Counted from the stretch's first letter, positions 51,204 to 60,432 are shown. The stretch: DNA of 64,000 bases from Marisediminitalea oceani (GCF_003731635.1 NZ_RCUA01000087.1:106146-170145); one strand, 5' to 3'. Notes: generated by a model from the sequence alone, not told the origin. Numbers and translations: made by a program.

Positions 51204-53573
51204 TCAACCCCCAAACAACCGTTCCCACCAGGACTTTTCCTTAGCTTTCTTAGCCGGCGCTTTTTCTCCCGACTGACCCACACAACCCTTAGCAGGCGGT
51301 AGCGCATCAAGCACGGCAGGCACACTCATACTGCCCTGACATCCAGCCGTTACTACCGCACCGGTTGCAGGATCGAAATGCGCGATCCCAAGGCCATTAG
51401 GAAAACGTCGAGACAGGGATTTAGGTTCCTGTAACTGCTGATAGGCAAGGAACACAGGCAGTGCACCAGTAGAGCCCGTCAGGCCGGTTGAGCGGTTTTC
51501 ATCATTGCCTACCCAGACCGTAGCCAGATTATTGCGGTCGTACCCGGCAAACCAGCTGTCGCGGTAATCATCGGTGGTACCGGTTTTTCCCGCCATGTTT
51601 ATGTTGTCATAGGTTCTGCCAATGGCTTTTGCTGTACCTTCGGTGGCCACCTTATAAAGCGCGTAATTAAGCAGGTAAGCTGACTCCTCATTAACACGCT
51701 GCTCACCATACTCCGCCTGACGCCACATTAAGCGGTTATTCACGCTCACAATGGCACTCACCGTATGTAGCGGTCGGTACGCACCATTATTAGCAATCGT
51801 CTGGTATATCTGGTTGGTTTCAAAGGGGGTCAGCGCGACCGCGCCCAGGGTAAGCGCAGGTACTTCCGGAACCGGCCGTTTAACACCCAGATTTTTTAAA
51901 GTGGCGGCAACGTTATCAATACCCAGCTCAAGCCCCAGATTAACCGTAGGCACATTAAGTGACAAACTAAGCGCATCAATAAGCGGCACGGAGCCACGGT
52001 AAGTTTTATCAAAGTTTTGCGGCTGCCAGTTATCACCGTGTTCATCGCTGAGAGATAATGGCTTGTCTTCCAGTGGTGTAGCCAGATTGTACTGCGCTGG
52101 TTGCTCCAGTGCCGTCAGATACACCGCCGGTTTTACCAGCGAGCCTATGGGCCGAACCGCATCCAGAGCGCGGTTAAAGCCAGCAAAGCTGACATTGCGT
52201 CCGCCTACCAGTGCGCGCACCTCACCACTGCCAATGTCTGATACCACCATAGCGCCTTCCAGGGTCGCTTCGCGGCCTGGTTGCAAGCGGTCCAGAGTGC
52301 TGGTTAAAGCCTTTTCGGCGCGGCGTTGGGCATAAATGTCCAGAGTGGTGAACACCTTCACGCCCGACTCCCGAATGTTAGGGTCGGCAAGAATGGTTTG
52401 TAGTTCTTTACGCACCTGGGTCATAAATGCCGGGTGTTTACCGGTTGCCAGACTGTCGCCTGTAGCAATGCCTACTGGCCTCGATACGGCCATTTCGTAT
52501 TGCTGCGGGGTTAACTCATTGCCTTCCAGCAACAAACGCAGTACCAGATTGCGCCGTTCGATGGCACGTTCGGGGTACTTACGGGGGTTGTAATAAGAAG
52601 GGCCTTTTATCATCCCTACCAACATGGCGATTTCGGTTTCGTCGAGTTCGTACACCGGGCGGTCAAAGTAAAAATAGCTGGCCAGGCCGAAACCGTGTAC
52701 AGCCATATCACCGCTCTGCCCCAGAAACACTTCATTCAGATAAGCCTGGATGATCTTGTCTTTGCTGTAGCGGGCATCAATGATGATGGCCATCAGTGCT
52801 TCTTTAATTTTTCGTTCAAGCGAACGTTCGCGGGTCAGATAGAGGTTTTTAACCAGTTGCTGAGTGAGCGTACTGCCGCCCTGAACTGTGCGTCCCGCTG
52901 CGATATTCGCCAGTAGCGCACGAATGATAGACAACGGGGCAATACCGTGATGACTGTAAAAATCACGATCTTCGGTAAGCGTTAATGCCTTTACCAGTAA
53001 CGGCGGCACATCTTTCAGCGTCACCAGCATACGATCTTCCTGACTGCCACTGGCAAGACGGGTTACCAGCCAGGACTCCAGCCTGACTTGTTGTAATGAC
53101 TGGTCGGTTTGTAAATCAGTAATAGAGGCGATGCGCGCACCATTCCAGCGGATAGCTAACTGCCGCAACGGCTGAAAGCCATCAGGAAAATGGAACGCCC
53201 GACGGTAAATATTAATAGCTGCCTGACTAACACTGTATTCGCCACTGCCCTGAATCTGATTCACCCGTCGGTAACCCAGCAGTTTCAGCTCATCCAGCAC
53301 TTCTTTGCGAGTAATCTCCTCACCCTTTTGCAGTTGCAGCGGACGGGCGTAGATTTGTGCAGGCACCTGCCATTTATTACCTGAAAAGTGGTGCTTAATC
53401 TGGGCATCAAGATAAATAATGTAGGCCCCGAACAGCACCAGCAGAATTAAAGATAACTTCCAGAAAAACCGCCAGAGTCGGCGTTTTCGGTTAGGATTAG
53501 AAGTAGGCTCGGCTTTTTTTGATGTCACAACGCTTCCTGTAAATACTTTGCGGGTACGACCGGTTGCTGGCAT
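51204..53573 (-). CDS. mrcB: Penicillin-binding protein 1B
   Basis: Class A bifunctional peptidoglycan synthase. 789 residues. A basic cytoplasmic tail (about 1-33), one membrane helix (about 34-52), UB2H-like domain (about 70-150) that binds LpoB in enterics, GT51 domain with TEDRDFYSHHGIAP and QGGSTLTQQLVKNLYL, and transpeptidase domain with SLVK (PIGSLVKPAVYL) and KTGTTDDYRDSWFAGYD. Start ATG 53573. With mrcA at the other end, both main class A PBPs of the cell lie within this window. Confidence 0.96.
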   Translation of the reverse strand: MPATGRTRKVFTGSVVTSKKAEPTSNPNRKRRLWRFFWKLSLILLVLFGAYIIYLDAQIKHHFSGNKWQVPAQIYARPLQLQKGEEITRKEVLDELKLLGYRRVNQIQGSGEYSVSQAAINIYRRAFHFPDGFQPLRQLAIRWNGARIASITDLQTDQSLQQVRLESWLVTRLASGSQEDRMLVTLKDVPPLLVKALTLTEDRDFYSHHGIAPLSIIRALLANIAAGRTVQGGSTLTQQLVKNLYLTRERSLERKIKEALMAIIIDARYSKDKIIQAYLNEVFLGQSGDMAVHGFGLASYFYFDRPVYELDETEIAMLVGMIKGPSYYNPRKYPERAIERRNLVLRLLLEGNELTPQQYEMAVSRPVGIATGDSLATGKHPAFMTQVRKELQTILADPNIRESGVKVFTTLDIYAQRRAEKALTSTLDRLQPGREATLEGAMVVSDIGSGEVRALVGGRNVSFAGFNRALDAVRPIGSLVKPAVYLTALEQPAQYNLATPLEDKPLSLSDEHGDNWQPQNFDKTYRGSVPLIDALSLSLNVPTVNLGLELGIDNVAATLKNLGVKRPVPEVPALTLGAVALTPFETNQIYQTIANNGAYRPLHTVSAIVSVNNRLMWRQAEYGEQRVNEESAYLLNYALYKVATEGTAKAIGRTYDNINMAGKTGTTDDYRDSWFAGYDRNNLATVWVGNDENRSTGLTGSTGALPVFLAYQQLQEPKSLSRRFPNGLGIAHFDPATGAVVTAGCQGSMSVPAVLDALPPAKGCVGQSGEKAPAKKAKEKSWWERLFGG

Positions 53574-53734
53574 TCAGTCCGGGCAAGGGACACAGCAGTT
53601 TTGTTTGCGCTGTATCAATTACCTGTATGCAACTTTAGGCTCATCAGACTAGACAAGTGATTGTTCGCTTTTTACTCTGTAAGTCAATCAGCCTTTGGGA
53701 AAGCCATGATACTGGCTGAAGTAAGGAGTTTACC

Positions 53735-53977
53735 ATGAAAATTACCGTCGATATCGATCTGTCACCGTCAGAAGCTCGCGAACTCTTAGGCTGGCCGGAC
53801 ATGACCAAAATCCATGAAGCCACCATTGCCATGTTTACCGAACAATTAAAAAACGGTAACCAGGAAACAATGATGACCCTTCTGAAACCCTACCTTGATG
53901 GCAGTCAGCAGGCCTTTTCTTTCTACCAGAAAATGATGGAAGGCATTGCCACCAGCACCGCCTCAGGCAAAAAATAA
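53735..53977 (+). CDS. DUF6489-like small protein at the head of the PHA locus
   Basis: 80 residues. MKITVDIDLSPSEARELLGWPDMTKIHEA matches the opening pattern I know for DUF6489; function unknown. The remainder is amphipathic helix. It has a strong ribosome site (AAGGAG) and ends 18 bases before phaC, so a granule-associated or PhaC-linked role is likely by context only. Confidence 0.7.
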   Translation: MKITVDIDLSPSEARELLGWPDMTKIHEATIAMFTEQLKNGNQETMMTLLKPYLDGSQQAFSFYQKMMEGIATSTASGKK

Positions 53978-53995
53978 CAACTTCAAGGAGCACTT

Positions 53996-55780
53996 GTGGA
54001 GCAACAGGATAAGCAGGAAATTCTGGACACGCTGAACCAGTATGCTGAGCAGTTTAATAGCATGGTACAGAAAATTCTTACCCGTCAGGCTGATTCGAAC
54101 GACGCTGCAAAGATGTTCGACCCGCAACACTTGCAACAGCTACTGACCACAAAACTGGCTGATAAGGTAGAAGTAGATACCTCTAAGCTGGTTGAAAACC
54201 AGATGGAGTTTATGCGCCAGCAAACCGAGCTTTGGCAGCAGGCAAGCAGGGCCATGTTCGGCGAGAAGGCTGAAGCAGTAGTTAGTGAGTCACGTGGTGA
54301 CAAACGTTTCAGCCACACCGACTGGAATGAAAACCCGGTTTTTAACTATTTAAAGCAAGCCTACCTGATTAATTCCAAAATGCTGCAGGGCATGATGGAC
54401 TCCATGACCTTTGCTGATCCTAAATCTGCTGAACAGGTAAAGTTTTATACTCGTCAGTATATTAACTCGGTAGCGCCAACCAATTACCTGTTCTCTAACC
54501 CGGATGTGTGTGAAGAAATCCTCAAGTCCAAAGGGCAAAGCATGCTCAAAGGCATTGAGAACTTCATGCGCGACCTGGAGCAGAGTCCGCTTGAAGCGTT
54601 TAAGATTACGCAAACCGATATGTCGGCCTTTGAGCTTGGTGAAAACCTCGCCACAACTGAAGGCAAGGTGGTGTATCAGAATGACCTCATGCAGCTCATT
54701 CATTACACACCGAAAAAAGCTAAAACCTACGCGCCACCGGTGTTGTTCGTGCCGCCGTTTATCAACAAATATTACATCCTCGATCTGGATGAAAAGAAAT
54801 CCGCAGTAAAAGGACTGCTCGAAAACGGCTTTAGCGTGTTTATGATCTCCTGGGTCAATCCGGATAAATCCCTGGCCGACCATGACTTCGTGAGTTATAT
54901 GGAGCACGGTCCGCTGGCCGCGCTGGATGTGGTATGCGAGATTACCAAACAGCCCAAAGTTAACATGACCGGCTTTTGTGTAGGCGGAACCCTGTCAGCC
55001 GTAACTGCAGCTTACCTGCGCGCCCGGGGCGATGAGCGAATTCAGTCACTTACTCTGCTAACCACCCTGACCGACTTCAGTGAGCCAGGTGAAATTGGTA
55101 ACTATCTGACCGAAGAAAGTCTTAACGCCATGGAGCAGAATGCCGACATTAAAGGCGTATATGATGGCCGCATACTGGGGCTTAGTTTCAGCCTGTTGCG
55201 CGAGAACAACCTGTTCTGGTCGTACTTTATCAATAACTATCTAAAAGGCGAGGATCCCGCCGCCTTTGATATTCTGTTCTGGAACAGTGATGCCACCAAT
55301 ATCACCGCCGCCTGCTTTAAACAGTATGTGCGTACCATGTACTGGGAAAACAAACTGCGGGAACCAGGTGGTATGGTGATTGACGGTGTGCCTATCGATT
55401 TAGCCAATATCGACGTGCCGGTATACTTCCTGGCCACCATTGCCGATCACATTGTGCTCTGGCAGGCCGCTTATAAAGGCACACAACTGGTGGGCGGTGA
55501 TACCCGCTTTGTACTGGCTGGCTCCGGGCACTTAGCAGGGGTAATTAACCCGCCCGCTAAAGGCAAGTATCCCCATTGGATCAACGAAGACCTGCCAGAA
55601 GATGCCGCCGCCTGGTTTGACGGCGCCACTCAGCATGAGGGCTCGTGGTGGCCGGACTGGTACAACTGGTTGCAGTCACACAATGATAAACAGGTTACTT
55701 CACCAAAACCGGGGAAACATAAGTCTTACCCTATTATTGAAGATGCACCAGGCAGTTACGTTAAACGACGTCTCGGCTAA
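53996..55780 (+). CDS. phaC: Class I poly(3-hydroxyalkanoate) synthase
   Basis: Polymerises 3-hydroxyacyl-CoA at the surface of PHA granules. 594 residues, class I length. GTG start with AAGGAG. The lipase-like box GFCVGGT holds catalytic Cys328. The Asp is in ATIADHIVLW and the His in AGSGHLAGVINPP. The N-terminal 100 residues, variable in the family, are Gln- and helix-rich. Partner phaB is 5 kb downstream and no phaA lies in the window, so a general thiolase may supply acetoacetyl-CoA. Confidence 0.95.
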   Translation: MEQQDKQEILDTLNQYAEQFNSMVQKILTRQADSNDAAKMFDPQHLQQLLTTKLADKVEVDTSKLVENQMEFMRQQTELWQQASRAMFGEKAEAVVSESRGDKRFSHTDWNENPVFNYLKQAYLINSKMLQGMMDSMTFADPKSAEQVKFYTRQYINSVAPTNYLFSNPDVCEEILKSKGQSMLKGIENFMRDLEQSPLEAFKITQTDMSAFELGENLATTEGKVVYQNDLMQLIHYTPKKAKTYAPPVLFVPPFINKYYILDLDEKKSAVKGLLENGFSVFMISWVNPDKSLADHDFVSYMEHGPLAALDVVCEITKQPKVNMTGFCVGGTLSAVTAAYLRARGDERIQSLTLLTTLTDFSEPGEIGNYLTEESLNAMEQNADIKGVYDGRILGLSFSLLRENNLFWSYFINNYLKGEDPAAFDILFWNSDATNITAACFKQYVRTMYWENKLREPGGMVIDGVPIDLANIDVPVYFLATIADHIVLWQAAYKGTQLVGGDTRFVLAGSGHLAGVINPPAKGKYPHWINEDLPEDAAAWFDGATQHEGSWWPDWYNWLQSHNDKQVTSPKPGKHKSYPIIEDAPGSYVKRRLG

Positions 55781-55861
55781 TTATAAACTGCCCGATATTT
55801 GCCCTGTCGGCCTGTTCTGCGCTACATTGCAGGATAGCTGACAGGGTTTACTGAACCTGCC

Positions 55862-55884
55862 AGCCCCGTTTCGGGGCTTTTTTT
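55862..55884 (+). terminator. Intrinsic terminator after phaC
   Basis: Arms GCCCCG and CGGGGC around TTT, then TTTTTTT. Separates phaC from phaR. Confidence 0.92.
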
Positions 55885-56005
55885 CGGTTTTTTCATCACT
55901 CTGTAAACCAGATTCTGAGGCTGCTAATGCCATTGCACGGCAATCATTAACAAGCAGCCACAGGCGCTGCTCACTCACGGACAAACAAGATAAGCACAGG
56001 TTGCC

Positions 56006-56434
56006 ATGATTACTATTAAGAAATATCCAAATCGCAGGCTTTATGACACGTCTCGCAGTCAGTATGTGAACATGGATTACATTAAAACACTGGTCAATGA
56101 GCGTACCGACTTTAATGTGGTCGACTCAAAATCCGGTGACGATGTAACCAAGACCATCCTGTTACAGATCATTAGTGAGTCTGAAACCAATGAGCATCAG
56201 TCGCTGCTCACCAATAAACTCCTCAAGCAGCTTATTCGTTTTTATGACTCTGATATGCAGTTATTCCTTCGCGAGTACCTGGAACAAAGCCTGATTAGTT
56301 TTATGGAACAACAGGACAGTTTGCAGGGAATGATGAAGAATATGGTCGATACCAGCCCGCTGGGTATGTTCAGTAAAATCATGGAACAGAATATCGACGC
56401 CTGGACCAAATCACCAAAAGATCAGAAAAAATAG
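56006..56434 (+). CDS. phaR: Polyhydroxyalkanoate synthesis repressor PhaR
   Basis: Represses phasin (and its own) genes and is titrated away by PHA granules. 142 residues. The N-terminal DNA-binding domain ITIKKYPNRRLYDTSRSQYV is diagnostic, followed by the PHB accumulation domain (RFYDSDMQLFLREYLEQSL). Immediately downstream lie three TGCTGC-N3-GCAGCA repeats ahead of the phasin gene, fitting its expected target. Confidence 0.94.
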   Translation: MITIKKYPNRRLYDTSRSQYVNMDYIKTLVNERTDFNVVDSKSGDDVTKTILLQIISESETNEHQSLLTNKLLKQLIRFYDSDMQLFLREYLEQSLISFMEQQDSLQGMMKNMVDTSPLGMFSKIMEQNIDAWTKSPKDQKK

Positions 56435-56439
56435 CCACT

Positions 56440-56454
56440 TGCTGCACCGCAGCA
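56440..56454. promoter_or_regulatory. PhaR operator candidate 1
   Basis: TGCTGC-ACC-GCAGCA, perfect dyad, 5 bases after the phaR stop. I recall PhaR targets as TGC-rich, of CTGC-N3/4-GCAG type. Confidence 0.6.
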
Positions 56455-56491
56455 TAAAAAGTTGTATAGTTATTCTATATTGTTATAGGCA

Positions 56492-56512
56492 TTTTGCTGC
56501 ATTGCAACAAAA
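56492..56512. promoter_or_regulatory. PhaR operator candidate 2
   Basis: TTTTGCTGC-ATT-GCAACAAAA: the same dyad with one substitution in each outer part but extended arms TTTTG/CAAAA. It lies directly upstream of a -35 TTGACC. Confidence 0.6.
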
Positions 56513-56518
56513 TACCCC

Positions 56519-56548
56519 TTGACCATTCCGCCTTCTGCTGTCTAATAT
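56519..56548 (+). promoter_or_regulatory. Phasin gene sigma-70 promoter
   Basis: TTGACC at 56519-56524 and TAATAT at 56543-56548, 18-base spacer. Lies between operators 2 and 3, about 54 bases before the phasin ATG. Confidence 0.6.
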
Positions 56549-56560
56549 ATAACCAACGAA

Positions 56561-56575
56561 TGCTGCAACGCAGCA
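56561..56575. promoter_or_regulatory. PhaR operator candidate 3
   Basis: TGCTGC-AAC-GCAGCA, perfect dyad, just downstream of the predicted transcription start of the phasin gene, where bound PhaR would block initiation. Confidence 0.65.
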
Positions 56576-56602
56576 AGTATAAACTTCGAACGGGAGTGTT
56601 AT

Positions 56603-57232
56603 ATGTTTGGCAAATTTTCAGAGCAACTCAAGAAGTCTTCCAAGCCGGTGAATTCATGGATGGCCGTGAATGCAAAAATGCTGGAAGATTTATCGCAAAA
56701 CCAAACCGAGTTGTTTACCGGTTTATTGAGCGACAGCGTGAAATATCTCGAAACCGTGTCGGTACAAACCGAGGCGAAAGGTGTTTTTGCCGCAAATTCT
56801 GAATTTGCTGAAGCCATGCGCGACCGTTTGGCTGTTGCTTCTAAAGGCGCTTACTCAACATTAAGTCACTTACAGTCTGACATGAAAGACGTAGTGAAAT
56901 CGTCGATTGAAGATAGTGCCGAAGCCGCCAAAGAGGTCACGAAAGAAGTAACCAAGGCTGTTGAGAAACCAGCAGCCAAGGCCGCACCGGCAAAAGCGCC
57001 TGCGAAGAAAGCAGCGCCAAAACCGGCAGCCAAGGCCGCTCCTAGTCCGGCGCCCGCGCCAAAAGAGGAGCCAGCCCCGGCAAAGGAAGCTAAAGCAGCG
57101 GCGAAACCTGCTGAAGCTGAGGCAAAGCCTGCAGCTAAGCCGGCTGCAAAGAAAACCACGCGTACGCGTAGAACAACTTCGACAGCTAAAAAGCCAGCAA
57201 CTAAAGCGGCCGAAACCAAATCAACCAATTAA
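56603..57232 (+). CDS. Phasin with a Lys/Ala/Pro-rich, histone-H1-like C-terminal tail
   Basis: PHA-granule coat protein. 209 residues. A helical phasin domain (about 1-115, MFGKFSEQLKKSSKPVNSWM ... AKGVFAANSEFAEAMRDRLA) is followed by about 90 residues made almost only of Ala, Lys, Pro, Glu and Thr with repeated AAKPAAK-like and APAPK units and a basic TRTRRTTSTAKKP end. The tail resembles the H1-like tails of Pseudomonas PhaF, which bind DNA and help distribute granules. Good ribosome site; under the proposed PhaR operators. Confidence 0.9.
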   Translation: MFGKFSEQLKKSSKPVNSWMAVNAKMLEDLSQNQTELFTGLLSDSVKYLETVSVQTEAKGVFAANSEFAEAMRDRLAVASKGAYSTLSHLQSDMKDVVKSSIEDSAEAAKEVTKEVTKAVEKPAAKAAPAKAPAKKAAPKPAAKAAPSPAPAPKEEPAPAKEAKAAAKPAEAEAKPAAKPAAKKTTRTRRTTSTAKKPATKAAETKSTN

Positions 57233-57257
57233 TTAACGACTCTTTAAGGAGAGACTA

Positions 57258-57596
57258 ATGCTAGAGCAAATGACTGAAAAATTTCAAACTGCAATGAAGC
57301 CTGTAACTGAACTTGCGACTTTGAACATGAACACCATGCAGGAATTAGCTGAAAAGCAAAATTCTCTGTTCTCTACCCTGATGTCTGACGGTATGTCTTT
57401 TGTTGAGACTGCCAGCCAGCAAAAGGACCTGATGAGCCTTGCTGAAGCGCAAAAAGCGTATTTAGAAAGCATGCAGGAAAAAATGACTGAGTCTGCGAAA
57501 AGCAGCTACACGCTGATCACTGAAACCCAGCAAAAAGCGGGCGAAATGATGAAAGGCATGAGCGAAGAGTTCACTACTAAGTTTACTGCTAAGTAA
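57258..57596 (+). CDS. Second phasin-family protein
   Basis: 112 residues, without a tail. MLEQMTEKFQTAMKPVTELATLNM and NTMQELAEKQNSLFSTLMSDGM are typical phasin helices; it parallels the N-terminal domain of the previous gene and is probably a paralogue. Starts 25 bases after it with AAGGAGAG. Ends in the terminator region below. Confidence 0.88.
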   Translation: MLEQMTEKFQTAMKPVTELATLNMNTMQELAEKQNSLFSTLMSDGMSFVETASQQKDLMSLAEAQKAYLESMQEKMTESAKSSYTLITETQQKAGEMMKGMSEEFTTKFTAK

Positions 57597-57616
57597 GACT
57601 CCGCCAGGCTAAAAAT

Positions 57617-57662
57617 GCCCGCAACACTTGCTCTGAAAATAGAACAAAAGTGTTATGCGGGC
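57617..57662 (+). terminator. Long hairpin after the second phasin
   Basis: Arms GCCCGCAACACTT and AAGTGTTATGCGGGC (one 2-base bulge) with an AT-rich loop. Precedes the intrinsic terminator by a few bases and could be a 3' stabilising structure rather than a stop. Confidence 0.6.
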
Positions 57663-57666
57663 CCAG

Positions 57667-57699
57667 AAAAAGGGCTGTTATACTTAATGGCCCTTTTTT
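57667..57699 (+). terminator. Intrinsic terminator of the phasin operon
   Basis: AAAAAGGGC and GCCCTTTTTT arms around a 14-base loop, plus strand. The run 57700-57795 before phaZ shows no clear promoter beyond AT-rich sequence. Confidence 0.85.
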
Positions 57700-57795
57700 G
57701 ATATTTGTATTACATTTTTTTGACATCTGTGGAACCAAGGGCGTTTTTGTCGGTCCACATATCACTCAAAAAGTAGTACCTCCGGGAGTGAAACA

Positions 57796-59013
57796 ATGAA
57801 TTACCAAGCATACGACTACATGGCTCGCGGTGCGCAAATCATGCATGAAGGGTTTAGTCTGCTAAACGATATTGCCAGCCACCCGTCGAATCCATTTTCC
57901 CACACTATTCCAGGCCGTGTCAGCCGGGCGAGTCTTGAGACTGCCATGCGACTAACCCGCCGTTACGAGAAAGTTGGCTTTAATATTGACGAGATCACCA
58001 TTGATGGCAAATACCACGCCGTTAAGGAAGAAGTTGCAGTATCCAAACCGTTTTGCGATTTAATTCACTTTAATCGCGTAGGTGTGCACGACGATCATAA
58101 AGTATTGCTTGTTGCGCCGCTCTCCGGCCACTTTGCTACATTACTCAAAGGCACCGTAGAAGCGCTGTTGCCAGACCATGAAGTGTATATTACCGACTGG
58201 GCTGATGCTCGCGAAGTGCCTCTGGACGAAGGCCCTTTCAGCTTTGACTGTTATGTTGAATACCTGATTAGCTTCATGGAGTATCTTGGTCCGAATACCC
58301 ATTTAATGGCTATTTGCCAGCCCACCGTTCAGGCATTGATTGCCACCGCGGTAATGGCCGAGCAGAAGAGCCCGGCTACGCCTCATACGCTTACGTTGAT
58401 GGCGGGCCCAATCGATACCAGTAAAAATCCTACCCGGGTGAATGAGTTTTCCAAGAAGCATCCCATGTCCTGGTTCCGTAATGTCGCCATTATGACTGTT
58501 CCGCACGGTTATCCGGGCGAAGGCCGTAAGGTGTATCCTGGCTTTATGCAGCTTGGCGGTTTTATTAGCATGAACCAACAGGCACACATGCAGAAGTACA
58601 TCGATTTCTACCAGAACCTGTTTCTGGGTGAGGAAGAAGATGCCGACCGTTTCCGGGCATTCTACGACGAATACCTGGCGGTACTGGATATGCCGGCAGA
58701 GTTTTATCTGGAAACTATCGAGCGCGTATTTAAAAATAATGAAGTGGCTCGTGGCGCCATCACCTACAAAGGTCAGCCGGTTAACTTCGAGTCTATCGAA
58801 AATACGCCGCTGTTAACCGTTGAAGGGGCTAACGACGACATTTGTGGTTTGGGTCAGACCGAAGCAGCTCAGCATTTATGTAAGAGCATTCCAAAATCCA
58901 AACGTAAACACCACGTTCAGCAAGGTGCCGGTCACTACGGTATTTTTAGCGGTTCACAGTTCCGCAAACATATTCGTCCGTTGATCACCGATTTTATTCA
59001 TAAATTTGCCTGA
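57796..59013 (+). CDS. phaZ: Intracellular polyhydroxyalkanoate depolymerase
   Basis: Mobilises stored PHA to hydroxyacyl monomers. 405 residues, no signal peptide. The nucleophile region AICQPTVQAL (Cys174) uses Cys in place of Ser, as in the intracellular PhaZ type of Cupriavidus. PLSGHFATLLKGTVEALLPDHEVYITDWADAREVPLDEG and the C-terminal QQGAGHYGIFSGSQFRKHIRP, with catalytic His, are diagnostic. Own upstream region with AGTG-A box ribosome site. Completes synthesis (phaC, phaB) plus breakdown at one locus. Confidence 0.95.
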   Translation: MNYQAYDYMARGAQIMHEGFSLLNDIASHPSNPFSHTIPGRVSRASLETAMRLTRRYEKVGFNIDEITIDGKYHAVKEEVAVSKPFCDLIHFNRVGVHDDHKVLLVAPLSGHFATLLKGTVEALLPDHEVYITDWADAREVPLDEGPFSFDCYVEYLISFMEYLGPNTHLMAICQPTVQALIATAVMAEQKSPATPHTLTLMAGPIDTSKNPTRVNEFSKKHPMSWFRNVAIMTVPHGYPGEGRKVYPGFMQLGGFISMNQQAHMQKYIDFYQNLFLGEEEDADRFRAFYDEYLAVLDMPAEFYLETIERVFKNNEVARGAITYKGQPVNFESIENTPLLTVEGANDDICGLGQTEAAQHLCKSIPKSKRKHHVQQGAGHYGIFSGSQFRKHIRPLITDFIHKFA

Positions 59014-59077
59014 CGTTATCTCGCCCATGCTGGCAACTTAGGTTAGCATGGGTGCTCTTAATTTCAGGGAGATTTCT

Positions 59078-60370
59078 ATGCGCTTTGTTCCCCGCTGCAC
59101 ATCCGCTAAAGGTCAGCGTTTGTTCCCACGGTTAACCTCCTGTTTTATGCTGTCTGTGGCAGCGCTGAGTTTTCAACCGACTGCTTATGCCCAGCAAAAT
59201 ATCGATGAGCAGCCCTCTGCTGATGCCGATCCGGTTCAGGCCTTTAACATCTGCAAGCAAAGCCTGCAACAATCAGCCTTAGAGGCGGGTATTACACCAG
59301 CCACAGCCGAACAGGTTTTTGCCAATATCAAATATCAGCCCAGAGTCATTGAGCTTGACCGCAGCCAGCCGGAGTTCGTACAAACTTTTCCCGGTTACTT
59401 CAGTAAGCGGGTCAATGACTGGCGAATCAACAAAGGTCGTCACCTGGCCGGCGAGCATAAAGCGCTGCTGCAGGATTTGGTAAAGCAATACGGTATTCCC
59501 GCTCAGTACTTACTGGCGTTCTGGGGTCTGGAAACCAATTTCGGCGGCTATAAAGGGAAAATGCCGGTACTCGATTCTCTGGCAACCCTGGCCTGTGATC
59601 CGCGACGCAGCACGTTTTTCACCCGCGAATTGCTCACTGCCGTAAAGTTGCTGGAAGAGCAGTCTTTAGAGCAGGAAAAAATGGTGGGATCCTGGGCGGG
59701 TGCCATGGGTCACACCCAGTTTATGCCATCAGCCTATGCTAACTACGCCATTGACGGCGACGGTGACGGACAGATTAACCTCTGGGATAGCGAGGCAGAT
59801 GCGTTAACATCAGCGGCCAACTTTCTGTCTCAGCTGGGCTGGCAACCCGGGTTCCGCTGGGGCAGAGAAGTCAAACTGCCGGGCGGTTTTGATTACTCAT
59901 TACTGGGCTATTCTAAACGTCGCACCGTGACCGACTGGAACGAACTCGGGGTAACCCGTGCCAACGGAGATGCACTGGGTAGCAGCGATATGAATGCCTA
60001 TTTAGTCATGCCCGCTGGTCATGAGGGGCCAACCTTTCTCGCCTACCCTAATTTCAGAGTGATCATGCGCTGGAACAATTCTGAGTTTTACGCCATTGCG
60101 GTAGGCCGGCTGGCAGACAGAATTGCCGGCGACGGTGAACTGGTTGCATCCCTGCCTCCTTTGCCGAATTATCGTCGCGACGATATCAAAGCCATGCAGG
60201 AACAACTTAATCAGAAAGGAATTGATGTGGGTGGCGCAGACGGTATTTTAGGACCGGCTACCCGCGAGGGGATCCGCGAATTTCAACGCCGTAGCGACAT
60301 GATTGCCGATGGTTTTCCTTCGCTGGCCGTCATGCAGGCACTGGGTATAGAAGTTACTCCGACCTCTTAA
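59078..60370 (+). CDS. Lytic murein transglycosylase (MltB/SLT_2 type) with peptidoglycan-binding domain
   Basis: 430 residues from ATG 59078, chosen for AGGGAG upstream and a signal peptide (to about TAYA); an upstream ATG at 59048 adds 10 residues before the signal and is unlikely. No lipobox, so soluble periplasmic rather than outer-membrane anchored. SLT_2 domain with catalytic Glu in AFWGLETNFGGYKG, then GSWAGAMGHTQFMPSAY and DGDGDGQINLWDSEAD. A PG_binding_1 domain is at the C-terminus (about 370-425, MQEQLNQKGIDVGGADG). Not obviously part of the PHA function. Confidence 0.92.
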   Translation: MRFVPRCTSAKGQRLFPRLTSCFMLSVAALSFQPTAYAQQNIDEQPSADADPVQAFNICKQSLQQSALEAGITPATAEQVFANIKYQPRVIELDRSQPEFVQTFPGYFSKRVNDWRINKGRHLAGEHKALLQDLVKQYGIPAQYLLAFWGLETNFGGYKGKMPVLDSLATLACDPRRSTFFTRELLTAVKLLEEQSLEQEKMVGSWAGAMGHTQFMPSAYANYAIDGDGDGQINLWDSEADALTSAANFLSQLGWQPGFRWGREVKLPGGFDYSLLGYSKRRTVTDWNELGVTRANGDALGSSDMNAYLVMPAGHEGPTFLAYPNFRVIMRWNNSEFYAIAVGRLADRIAGDGELVASLPPLPNYRRDDIKAMQEQLNQKGIDVGGADGILGPATREGIREFQRRSDMIADGFPSLAVMQALGIEVTPTS

Positions 60371-60387
60371 TTGTATTGAGTGAAAAG

Positions 60388-60428
60388 AGCCGGACAGCGC
60401 TTTCTAATCAAAGCATGTCCGGCTTTTT
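60388..60428. terminator. Bidirectional terminator, lytic transglycosylase / phaB
   Basis: Arms AGCCGGACA and TGTCCGGCT (9 bp) around a 19-base loop, with TTTTT on the plus strand and CTCTTTTC on the minus strand, between convergent genes. Confidence 0.85.
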
Positions 60429-60432
60429 CGGT

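Noticed and set aside
56866..57228. Long minus-strand frame opposite the phasin tail
   Set aside because: It is the complement of a low-complexity Ala/Lys/Pro tail; biased codons keep the opposite frame open.
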